This document shows, in pieces, positions 1 to 5,738 of a stretch of DNA of 5,738 bases. Position 1 is the stretch's first letter. Every line of letters begins with the position of its first letter. The stretch is from SZUA-254 sp035292425. Its GTDB lineage: Bacteria > Bacteroidota > Ignavibacteria > UBA10030 > SZUA-254. The DNA lies in NCBI GenBank assembly GCA_035292425.1, contig DATDQD010000185.1:1-5738 (forward strand), read 5' to 3'. The notes under the pieces were generated by a model. It was not told the origin of the DNA and made no database searches. It worked only from the letters and a program-made list of their open reading frames with translations. The position numbers and the translations under genes were made by a program.

Positions 1-1648
1 GGTTTCTCAATCGCAGCTCCGCCGGATCGATGCCCAGGACGGCGGCGATCAGGTCGAACTGCGCTTCGAAGGCGAACCGCGGCTGGGGGGCGCCGTGACC
101 CCGCTTGGGGCCGCAGGGGGGCTTGTTGGTGTAATAGCGCGTGCTCTCGAAGCGGAAGCGCGGCACCTTGTACGGAAGCGTCAGGAACTGCCCCGTGTAG
201 TACGATGTGACCACGCCGAAACTCCCGTACGCCCCGCCGTCGAGCCACGCCTTGTAGTCCACGGCGGTGATGGTGCCGTCTTTTTTCACGCCCGTTTTCA
301 GCCACATCCTCGTGGCGTGCCGTCCCCGGTGGCTGTAGAAAACCTCTTCCCGGGTGTAGGTGATCTTCACCGGACGACCGGTCTTCATCGCAAGCCAGGC
401 CGCGCACATTTCCAATGCAAAGGGCTCCGATTTCCCGCCGAACCCCCCGCCGAGGTACGGCTTTATGACCCGGATGTGGCTCTCCGGCATGCCGAGGACC
501 CGCGCGAGCGTCCGGTGGACATAATGCGGGACCTGTGTGGAGGACCAGAGCGTCAGGTACCCGCCGCCGACCGCGGAAGAGCCGGCCGCCGGGACGCCTG
601 CAGCCGGTTCGTACGAGGCGAGCGCCGAATGCGGCTCCAGCATCGCGTGGGTGTTCCCGTCGTAGAAAAATTCGTCCTCGCGGACGTAATCCGCCCCGGC
701 GAATCCCTCCTCCACGTCGCCGAAGGCAAGCTCGACGTGCTTGGCGGTATTGTCGCGGTATCTGGTGTCATTGTGGATCTTCGGGAGGTCCCTCCGGGCG
801 GCGTCCTTCATCGAGAGGACGGCCGGCAGAGGTTCGTACCTAACCTCGATCAGCGAAAGCGCCTCCTTCGCCGTCCGTTCGTCGATCGCCGCGACGGCGG
901 CCACCGGGTCACCGACGAACCGGACCCTGTCGACCGCGAGCGCGGTTTCATCCTGGCTGGCGGGGAGAATCCCGAATTTTTCCGGCAGGTCCTTTCCGGT
1001 CATCACCGCAAGGACCCCCTCCATCCGTTCCGCCCCCGAGGTATCGATCGAAACGATGCGGGCATGGGGATGGGGGCTCCGGAGGATTTTCCCGTGGATC
1101 ATCCTGGGGAGCGCGAGGTCGTCGGTGTACTGCGCGGCGCCGGTCACCTGCGGTACCCCGTCCACCTTCGAAGGCGCGCCGCCGGCGGCGCTCTTCCCCG
1201 TCACCGCGTTCACGATCTTCTGATATCCCGTGCACCTGCAAAGATTCCCGGCAAGCGCATGGCGCACCGTATCTTCGTCGGGGTGGGCCTGTTCGCCGAG
1301 GAGCCCCTTCGCGCTCAGGATCATGCCGGGGGTGCAGAACCCGCACTGCAGGCCCCCGTGCTCGAGGAAGTTCCGCTGCACGTCGTCGAGTGTCCCGCCG
1401 TGCGCGACGCCCTCGATGGTGGTGACCGCGGCTCCGTCGGCGGTGACGGCGAGTGTGATGCAGGAGAGGACAGGTTTCCCGTCCAGGAGGACCGTGCACG
1501 CCCCGCACTCACCGAGGTCGCAGCCGATCTTGAGCCCGGTGAGCCCGAACTGCCCCCTCAGGAGTTCCGAGAGGGTTGTGGCCGCGTCGACGGTGAGCCG
1601 TCGCTCCTCGCCGTTCACCCGCAGCCTGATTGTCCGCGCGGACGGCAT
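1..1648 (-). CDS. Fused [2Fe-2S]/molybdopterin oxidoreductase, 4-hydroxybenzoyl-CoA reductase-like (HcrC+HcrA fusion), 3' end outside window
   Basis: I translated this frame by hand from the ATG at 1648. It stays open for 549 codons to the left edge, so the C-terminus (probably 300 or more residues) is missing. Residues 1-75 form a plant-type ferredoxin domain with Cys43, Cys48, Cys51 and Cys63. Residues 76-150 form the second [2Fe-2S] domain, with CGFC (102-105) and CRC (137-139). From about residue 160 the molybdopterin subunit begins (SKVDGVPQVTG), with GGGFGG at 400-405 and RGHG at 516-519. The phrases VDG..VTG, LRSPH.HAR, GDPVAAVAAID and PPCG..RGHG match what I recall of HcrA of Thauera 4-hydroxybenzoyl-CoA reductase better than xanthine dehydrogenase. 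No FAD domain is present. The two-Fe-S-plus-Mo fusion layout also occurs in Desulfovibrio-type aldehyde oxidoreductase and in Se-dependent xanthine dehydrogenases, so the substrate is uncertain. The catalytic C-terminal Glu region is outside the window. The gene starts 2 bases after the iorB stop, which implies co-translation. Family is confident; substrate is tentative. Confidence 0.9.
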   Translation of the reverse strand, partial: MPSARTIRLRVNGEERRLTVDAATTLSELLRGQFGLTGLKIGCDLGECGACTVLLDGKPVLSCITLAVTADGAAVTTIEGVAHGGTLDDVQRNFLEHGGLQCGFCTPGMILSAKGLLGEQAHPDEDTVRHALAGNLCRCTGYQKIVNAVTGKSAAGGAPSKVDGVPQVTGAAQYTDDLALPRMIHGKILRSPHPHARIVSIDTSGAERMEGVLAVMTGKDLPEKFGILPASQDETALAVDRVRFVGDPVAAVAAIDERTAKEALSLIEVRYEPLPAVLSMKDAARRDLPKIHNDTRYRDNTAKHVELAFGDVEEGFAGADYVREDEFFYDGNTHAMLEPHSALASYEPAAGVPAAGSSAVGGGYLTLWSSTQVPHYVHRTLARVLGMPESHIRVIKPYLGGGFGGKSEPFALEMCAAWLAMKTGRPVKITYTREEVFYSHRGRHATRMWLKTGVKKDGTITAVDYKAWLDGGAYGSFGVVTSYYTGQFLTLPYKVPRFRFESTRYYTNKPPCGPKRGHGAPQPRFAFEAQFDLIAAVLGIDPAELRLRN

Positions 1649-1650
1649 AT

Positions 1651-2274
1651 TCAGCGAGTCGCTCCGGCGCCGCGCGCGGGGACGGGCCCCGCGGCGGCCT
1701 CCATGCCGCGTTCAAACGCCGCCAGGTTGAGGTCGATGAATCGGGAGGGGAGCGTCGCCTTCATGGTGTCGGTCCAGGCGTCTTTATGTATCCCCGTCTC
1801 GTCCGCGATCGTCCCGAGGAGGACGATGTTGGCGGCGCGGTAATTCCCCAGTTCGATCGCGATCGCCTGGGCGTCGATGCTCCTCACGATGAAGCCCTTG
1901 CCCGCGAGGAACGGCGCGATCTCCTTCGGATATTCGACCGGCTTTCCGTCGATGGAGGCCGGCACTCGCTCCTCGGTGTTCAGCGTGATCGTCCCCCCGG
2001 CCCGGACATAGTGGGCCCAGCGGAGCCCCTCGAGCTTTTCGAGGGAGACGAGGATGTCTGCCTCGCCCGCCGGGATGAGGGGAGAATAAACCTTCGGCGC
2101 GTACCGCACGTGGCTCACCACGCTTCCCCCGCGCTGCGCCGCGCCGTGCACTTCCGTCTTTTTCGCGTCAAAACCCGCCCGGATCGCGGTGCGGGCCACG
2201 AGTTCGGAAATAAGCAGAACTCCCTGACCACCGACCCCCGAAAAAAGAATGTTCCTGCCCTGCCCGGTATTCAT
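1651..2274 (-). CDS. iorB: Indolepyruvate:ferredoxin oxidoreductase, beta subunit
   Basis: This 207-residue protein is the small (POR-gamma type) subunit that pairs with IorA in the cytoplasmic enzyme converting aryl-pyruvates, CoA and oxidised ferredoxin to aryl-acetyl-CoA, CO2 and reduced ferredoxin. Visible family motifs are the glycine-rich GVGGQG (residues 13-18), followed by EVHGAAQRGGSVVSHVR (41-57); many relatives have GMAQRGG where this one has GAAQRGG. Length is normal for IorB. I chose the ATG at 2274: it overlaps the iorA stop as ATGA, and the protein then begins MNTGQGRNILFSGVGGQG, as expected. The frame is also open upstream to an ATG at 2346, but that would add 24 Arg-rich residues lying over the iorA ferredoxin domain. 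The C-terminal 15 or so residues are Ala/Gly/Pro-rich and probably unstructured. The stop is 2 bases before the Mo/Fe-S gene. Function is secure; the exact 2-oxoacid is not. Confidence 0.93.
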   Translation of the reverse strand: MNTGQGRNILFSGVGGQGVLLISELVARTAIRAGFDAKKTEVHGAAQRGGSVVSHVRYAPKVYSPLIPAGEADILVSLEKLEGLRWAHYVRAGGTITLNTEERVPASIDGKPVEYPKEIAPFLAGKGFIVRSIDAQAIAIELGNYRAANIVLLGTIADETGIHKDAWTDTMKATLPSRFIDLNLAAFERGMEAAAGPVPARGAGATR

Positions 2275-4055
2275 TGCGCCCCCCCGTTCACCGGCACGAT
2301 GGCGCCGAAATGACAGAGTTTCGCGCAGAGGTCGCACCCGATGCACCGTTCCTTTGAAATTTCCGGAACGGCCTGCGACCCGTCGAGCGCCGGGCAGCCA
2401 ATTTTAAGACAGAGGTCGCACTCCTCGCACAGGTCCGCGAGGACCTCGTAGGGGGTGTGATGCTTTGCCCTCTCTTCCTCAAGGAGGACGCAGGCGCGCC
2501 GCGAGATGACGACGGCCGGCTCTTCCGAGGACATCGCGTCCTTCAGCGCGGCTTCCGTGCCGACCAGGTCATACGGATCCACGACGTCGATATGCCGGAC
2601 GCCGATCGCCCGGAGGAGCTGTTCATAATCGATCGCGTATGTTTTTTCGTCGCGGATGGTTTTTCCCATCCCCGGGTGCTGCTGGTGTCCCGTCATCCCG
2701 GTCGTGGAGTTGTCCATCAGGACGATCGTGGTGACGCCCTTGTTGAAGACGATGTCGATCAGCGGGGCGATGCCGCTGTGGAGGAAGGTGGAGTCGCCGA
2801 TGACCGCCACCAGCTTCTTCTGCATCGTTTCGCCGTGCACTTTTTCCATGCCGAAGGCGTTGCCGATTCCGGCGCCCATGCAAAACGTGGTATCGATGGC
2901 GCTGAACGGCGGGAGCGCCCCCAGCGTGTAACAGCCGATGTCGCCGGTGACGACCGCCTTGAGCTTGTGCAGGGCGAAGTAGACCCCGCTGTGCGGGCAT
3001 CCCGGGCAGAGGACCGGGGGACGGACAGGAATGCTGATCTCCGGGGAAAAGACCGGCGGGGACGGTTCGTCGAGAAGCGATCGCCTGAGCACGTCGGGGG
3101 AGAGCTCGAACATCGAGGGGACCTTCTCCTTCCCTACGATGACGGGCTTCCCTGAACGGTTCGTGACGCCGAAAATCCTGAGGTGCTCCTCGAAGAACGG
3201 TTCCAGCTCCTCCACGACGGTGATCGTCTCGACCCCGGCGCAAAAATCGCGGATCATTTTCCGCGGGAGCGGATAGATCATGCCTAATTTGAGGACAGAG
3301 GCCTCCGGGAAGACCTCCTTGACGTATTGATAGCTGATCCCGCTCGTGATGATGCCGAGCTTGTCGGAATTTAATTCGACGACATTGGCCGGAAACGTTT
3401 CCGCGAACTCTTCGAGCTTCGCGAGACGGTCGTCGATGTTCTTCCTCCAGCGCTTTCCGTAGATCGGGACGACGTGCTTCGACGGTTCCGGCCGGTATCC
3501 CTTGGGCGCGTTCCTGACCTGCTCCCCCGGCGTCACGAGCGACTTGGAGTGCGAGGTCCGGGTCGTGGTCCTGAGGAAAACCGGGATGTCGAACTGCTCG
3601 CTGATATCGAAGGCGAGTTTCGTGAAACGCCGCGCCTCCTCGCTGTCGGAGGGTTCCAGCATCGGGATCTTGGCGAATTTCGCGAGGCAGCGGTTGTCCT
3701 GTTCGTTCTGCGAGGAGTGCATCCCGGGATCGTCCGCCGTGATGATCACGAACCCCCCGCGCACCCCGCTGAACGCTGTGACCATGATGGAATCAAGGGC
3801 GACGTTGACCCCCACGTGCTTCATCGCCACCAGCGCCCTCCCGCCGGCGATCGAGGCCCCGTAGGCCACGTCGAACGCCACCTTCTCGTTGGTGGACCAC
3901 TCCACGTTGACGTCCGGATAACGGGCGAGGTTCTCGATGATCTCGGTGCTCGGCGTTCCGGGGTAGCCGGCGGCAACGTGGATGCCCGCCTCCCAGGCGC
4001 CCCGCGCGATCGCTTCGTTCCCTGAGAAGAACTGGGGTGAATGATCGACGCTCAT
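2271..4055 (-). CDS. iorA: Indolepyruvate:ferredoxin oxidoreductase, alpha subunit
   Basis: This 594-residue thiamine-diphosphate and Fe-S subunit oxidatively decarboxylates aryl-pyruvates (indolepyruvate, phenylpyruvate, 4-hydroxyphenylpyruvate in characterised relatives) with reduction of ferredoxin. Order of domains: pyrimidine-binding domain at about 8-175 (GYPGTPSTEI; STNEKVAFD; MKHVGVN); a connecting domain at about 240-345; a pyrophosphate-binding TPP domain at about 348-520 with CPGCPH (350-355), GDIGCYTLG, and the TPP/Mg motif GDS (420-422) to DN (448-449); then a C-terminal 2x[4Fe-4S] ferredoxin with Cys543/546/549/554 and Cys571/574/577/581. The first cluster has the C-x2-C-x2-C-x4-CP spacing known in IorA; the second ends in CH rather than the common CP. 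Length is near the family norm. The ATG at 4055 overlaps the upstream acyl-CoA dehydrogenase stop (TGATG), with an AAGG element 9 bases before it. The 3' end overlaps iorB by 4 bases. Natural substrate is inferred from context only. Confidence 0.95.
   Translation of the reverse strand: MSVDHSPQFFSGNEAIARGAWEAGIHVAAGYPGTPSTEIIENLARYPDVNVEWSTNEKVAFDVAYGASIAGGRALVAMKHVGVNVALDSIMVTAFSGVRGGFVIITADDPGMHSSQNEQDNRCLAKFAKIPMLEPSDSEEARRFTKLAFDISEQFDIPVFLRTTTRTSHSKSLVTPGEQVRNAPKGYRPEPSKHVVPIYGKRWRKNIDDRLAKLEEFAETFPANVVELNSDKLGIITSGISYQYVKEVFPEASVLKLGMIYPLPRKMIRDFCAGVETITVVEELEPFFEEHLRIFGVTNRSGKPVIVGKEKVPSMFELSPDVLRRSLLDEPSPPVFSPEISIPVRPPVLCPGCPHSGVYFALHKLKAVVTGDIGCYTLGALPPFSAIDTTFCMGAGIGNAFGMEKVHGETMQKKLVAVIGDSTFLHSGIAPLIDIVFNKGVTTIVLMDNSTTGMTGHQQHPGMGKTIRDEKTYAIDYEQLLRAIGVRHIDVVDPYDLVGTEAALKDAMSSEEPAVVISRRACVLLEEERAKHHTPYEVLADLCEECDLCLKIGCPALDGSQAVPEISKERCIGCDLCAKLCHFGAIVPVNGGAQ
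2279..2285 (-). promoter_or_regulatory. G7 tract at the iorA/iorB junction, candidate iorB ribosome-binding element
   Basis: Seven consecutive G residues on the coding strand end four bases before the iorB ATG and lie within the last Gly codons of iorA. The position suits a weak Shine-Dalgarno element supporting re-initiation at the ATGA overlap. The same tract is a potential slippage site, treated as a separate finding. No stronger purine-rich site precedes iorB. Function is inferred from position only. Confidence 0.4.
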
Positions 4056-5212
4056 CAGTATGAACCTTTTTTGTTAAGATCGCGGGCGATGACGAGATGC
4101 TGGATCTCGTTCGTCCCCTCGAAAATCCTGTGCACGCGGGCGTCCCGGTACAGCCGTTCGATCGGGTATTCGCGCATGTAGCCCGCCCCGCCGTGGATCT
4201 GCATTGCGCGGTCGGCACACCGGCAGACCGCCTCGGTGGCCGTGAGCTTGCAGATGGCCGATTCGCGCGAGAAGGGGACGCCCCGGTCCACCATCAGCGC
4301 GGTCCGATAAAGAATGCTTTCGATCTGGTAGACGTCGGCCGCCATCTCGGAGAGCATGAACTGGACCGCCTGCTGTTCGGCGATCGGCTTCCCGAACTGG
4401 ACCCGCCCGTTTGCATAAGCGATGCTCAGGTCGAGCAGTTCCTTCATCGACCCCAGGCACTGGGCCGCGAGGCTGACGCGGGCGACATTCAGCGTGGTCA
4501 TTGCGACCTTGAACCCGTCGCCGACGGGGCCGAGCACGTTCTCCCGGGGAATGAAGACCTCCTCGAAGAAGAGATCGGTGGTGTGCGAGCCCCGGATCCC
4601 CATTTTCTTCTCCGGTTTGCCGGCGCGGAACCCCTTGAAACCCTTCTCAATTATAAATCCGGTCATCCCGCCGTGCGTCCCCTTGTCGGGATCGGTGACC
4701 GCGAAGACGACGATCACGTCCGCGATGTTCCCGTTGGTGATGTAGGTCTTGTTCCCGTCCAGGAGCCAGCCGCCGCTGGCGGGACGCGCGTTCGTCCTGA
4801 TGGCCCCCGCGTCCGATCCCGCCTGGGGTTCGGTGAGTGCGTAGGCGGCAAGCAGGTCCCCCGCGGCGAGGGGCACGAGGTATTTCTCCTTCTGCGACTC
4901 GCTGCCGGCGAGGTAGATCGCCATGGCGCCGAGGCTTTCGTGTCCCCCGATCGTCACCGCCGTCGAGTTGCATCCCCGGGCGATCTCCTCGAGCAGGAGG
5001 CAGTAGCCCACCTCGCCGAGGCCCGACCCGCCGTATTTCTCCGGGAACACCACCCCCAGGAATCCGAGCTCAGCCGCTTTCCGGATGATGTCGGGCGGCG
5101 CCTCTTCTTTTTCGTCGATCTCGGCGGCCCGGGGCCGGACCACCTCGTCGGTGAAGCGGCGGGCCACGTCCCGCAGCATCTTCTGTTCTTCGGTGAGGGA
5201 GAAGTCCATCAT
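4055..5212 (-). CDS. Acyl-CoA dehydrogenase (FAD-dependent)
   Basis: This 385-residue flavoprotein introduces an alpha-beta double bond into an acyl-CoA thioester and normally passes electrons to electron-transfer flavoprotein in the cytoplasm. The full family layout is present: N-terminal helical domain (FSLTEEQKMLRD onward), the beta domain with signature ALTEPQAGSDAGA (125-137), and the C-terminal helical domain with signature Q338-D357 (QIHGG.GY...YP.ERLYRD). The catalytic base is Glu365 in IFEGTNEIQ, the position used by short/medium-chain and butyryl-CoA dehydrogenases; the alternative base position of isovaleryl-CoA dehydrogenase holds Ala (VARVSLAA). KKMGIRGS and RVQFGKPI (270 onward) are also typical. 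Length is standard. The start has tandem ATGs at 5212 and 5209; either gives a normal N-terminus, and neither has a clear Shine-Dalgarno. It overlaps iorA by one base. Chain specificity cannot be read from sequence; context allows short-chain, glutaryl-type, arylpropionyl- or cyclic acyl-CoA substrates. Confidence 0.94.
   Translation of the reverse strand: MMDFSLTEEQKMLRDVARRFTDEVVRPRAAEIDEKEEAPPDIIRKAAELGFLGVVFPEKYGGSGLGEVGYCLLLEEIARGCNSTAVTIGGHESLGAMAIYLAGSESQKEKYLVPLAAGDLLAAYALTEPQAGSDAGAIRTNARPASGGWLLDGNKTYITNGNIADVIVVFAVTDPDKGTHGGMTGFIIEKGFKGFRAGKPEKKMGIRGSHTTDLFFEEVFIPRENVLGPVGDGFKVAMTTLNVARVSLAAQCLGSMKELLDLSIAYANGRVQFGKPIAEQQAVQFMLSEMAADVYQIESILYRTALMVDRGVPFSRESAICKLTATEAVCRCADRAMQIHGGAGYMREYPIERLYRDARVHRIFEGTNEIQHLVIARDLNKKGSY
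4065..4068 (-). promoter_or_regulatory. Candidate Shine-Dalgarno for iorA
   Basis: An AAGG preceded by further A residues (coding strand AAAAAAGG, 4072-4065) lies 9 bases before the iorA ATG at 4055, inside the Lys-Lys-Gly codons near the end of the acyl-CoA dehydrogenase gene. It supports the chosen iorA start and, with the TGATG overlap, implies translational coupling of the two genes. Confidence 0.45.
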
Positions 5213-5234
5213 GGGGCCGGATAGACGATCTGGT
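5213..5234. other. 22-base gap between the dehydrogenase genes
   Basis: This is the longest non-coding stretch in the window. It holds no promoter, hairpin or clear Shine-Dalgarno before the acyl-CoA dehydrogenase. It is spanned by a 9-residue mini-frame on the minus strand (5238-5209) whose ATG overlaps the upstream stop and whose TGA overlaps the downstream ATG; see the finding on this. The two dehydrogenases are therefore most likely on one transcript. Confidence 0.6.
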
Positions 5235-5738
5235 TCATGGAATCACTATCGACCGGAGGGCGCTGTCGTCATGGCGGCGGAGCAGGTCGAGCGCGTCGTT
5301 GATCTTCTCCAGGGGGAAACGGTGCGTCACCTGTTCGGCCACTTTGATTTTTCCGACCCTGCAGAGCTCGATCAGCCTCGGGTAATCGACCGGCCGGCAG
5401 CCGAGCGATCCCCGCACTTCCATTTCGTAATACATGATCTTCGCCGCGCTCAGTTTGATCTCCTCGGCGGTGTACCCCACGACCACCAGCCGCCCCCCCT
5501 TCCGCAGCGTGCCGAACGCCGCCTCGATCGTTTTGGGGTTCCCGATCGCCTCGATCGCGGTGTCCGCGCCGCCGCCCGTCAGTTTCCTGATTTCCTTCGA
5601 CAGGTTTTCCACTTTCGACGGGTTGACGGTGACCGAGGCGCCGAACGAGCGCGCCAGCTCGAGCTTCTTATCGGAAATGTCGACCGCGATCACCAGGCCG
5701 CCCACGGCCGCGGCGACCTGCACCACGTTCATCCCCAC
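5235..5738 (-). CDS. Zinc-type (MDR) alcohol dehydrogenase, C-terminal half, 5' end outside window
   Basis: These 167 codons are the coenzyme-binding and C-terminal part of a medium-chain dehydrogenase/reductase of usual length about 340-360 residues; roughly the first half, with the catalytic Zn ligands, lies beyond the right edge. What is visible: the tail of the Rossmann glycine loop at the very edge (VGMNVVQVAAAVGG), the second strand ending in Asp (VIAVDIS), which favours NAD over NADP, then GASVTVNPS, GGGADTAIEAIG, LRKGGRLVVVGY, and the C-terminal FPLEKINDALDLL seen across the family. The GTG at 5738 is in frame but sits inside the Rossmann fold, so it is not the real start. The gene ends 22 bases before the acyl-CoA dehydrogenase. 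In this setting a role oxidising a hydroxyacyl-CoA or alcohol intermediate is plausible; the 6-hydroxycyclohexenecarbonyl-CoA dehydrogenase of anaerobic benzoate degradation is an MDR precedent. That assignment is inference; only the family is secure. Confidence 0.92.
   Translation of the reverse strand: MGMNVVQVAAAVGGLVIAVDISDKKLELARSFGASVTVNPSKVENLSKEIRKLTGGGADTAIEAIGNPKTIEAAFGTLRKGGRLVVVGYTAEEIKLSAAKIMYYEMEVRGSLGCRPVDYPRLIELCRVGKIKVAEQVTHRFPLEKINDALDLLRRHDDSALRSIVIP

Noticed and set aside
948..1508. A 186-codon minus-strand frame within the Mo/Fe-S gene
   Set aside because: It is a different frame from the real gene. Its product is Arg-rich with no domain, while the correct frame from 1648 carries all the Cys motifs in order.
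1..1648. Possibility that the Mo/Fe-S gene is a pseudogene or frameshifted
   Set aside because: Hand translation from 1648 stays in one frame with ordered conserved motifs to the left edge. No internal stop or frame jump was found.
95..1843. A 582-codon open frame on the plus strand
   Set aside because: It lies antisense to the Mo/Fe-S fusion gene and the end of iorB. Its product is Arg/Pro/Gly-rich with no recognisable domain, whereas the opposite strand encodes clear Fe-S and Mo motifs. Long antisense frames are expected in GC-rich genes.
2275..2346. N-terminal extension of iorB to an ATG at 2346
   Set aside because: The extra 24 residues are Arg-rich, overlap the iorA ferredoxin codons, and are not part of the IorB fold. 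The ATG at 2274 has the standard ATGA coupling and a normal N-terminus.
2457..4025. Plus-strand open frames opposite iorA (for example 2457-3155 and 3474-4025)
   Set aside because: No family motifs are visible in them, the composition is typical of antisense GC-rich DNA, and the minus strand holds an intact iorA.
4097..5224. A 375-codon open frame on the plus strand
   Set aside because: It is the antisense shadow of the acyl-CoA dehydrogenase, whose complete signatures and catalytic Glu are on the other strand.
5736..5738. GTG at the right edge as the start of the alcohol dehydrogenase
   Set aside because: It falls inside the Rossmann glycine loop. The family needs a catalytic domain before this point, so the gene is cut by the window edge, not short.
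1..5738. Promoters, terminators, tRNAs, CRISPR arrays, IS ends or long repeats
   Set aside because: Nearly every base is coding and the largest gap is 22 bases. I saw no U-tailed hairpin, direct-repeat array, inverted terminal repeats or RNA-like segment.

Overview
The window is a GC-rich, almost gap-free stretch in which every supported gene lies on the minus strand. It reads as one operon running from high to low coordinates: (1) the C-terminal half of a zinc-type (MDR) alcohol dehydrogenase, cut by the right edge; (2) a complete acyl-CoA dehydrogenase; (3) iorA and (4) iorB, the two subunits of an indolepyruvate-type 2-oxoacid:ferredoxin oxidoreductase; (5) a molybdenum hydroxylase-family protein, cut by the left edge, in which the [2Fe-2S] small subunit and the Mo-binding large subunit are one polypeptide resembling 4-hydroxybenzoyl-CoA reductase subunits (HcrC + HcrA).

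Layout on the minus strand: dehydrogenase end 5738-5235; a 22-base gap; acyl-CoA dehydrogenase 5212-4055; TGATG overlap; iorA 4055-2271; ATGA overlap; iorB 2274-1651; a 2-base gap; Mo/Fe-S fusion from 1648 to the left edge. No gene-free stretch exceeds 22 bases. I see no RNA gene, insertion sequence, CRISPR array, terminator or convincing promoter. The operon promoter and its end are probably outside the window.

Organism (inference): the oxygen-sensitive ferredoxin-linked IorAB, the Mo reductase-like protein and the acyl-CoA/alcohol dehydrogenase pair suggest an anaerobic bacterium that degrades aromatic or amino-acid-derived acids. A high-GC Desulfobacterota-type or syntrophic lineage would fit, but the sequence alone does not fix the taxon.

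Working model (inference): IorAB oxidatively decarboxylates an aryl-pyruvate to an aryl-acetyl-CoA and reduces ferredoxin. The Mo/Fe-S protein acts on an aromatic, perhaps hydroxyaryl-CoA, substrate and could use those low-potential electrons. The acyl-CoA dehydrogenase and alcohol dehydrogenase would carry out beta-oxidation-like steps on CoA thioesters. The most notable points are the compact HcrC-HcrA-like fusion with a very short linker, the possible ferredoxin link between IorAB and the Mo enzyme, and a seven-G tract at the iorA/iorB junction where a one-base slip would fuse the two subunits.
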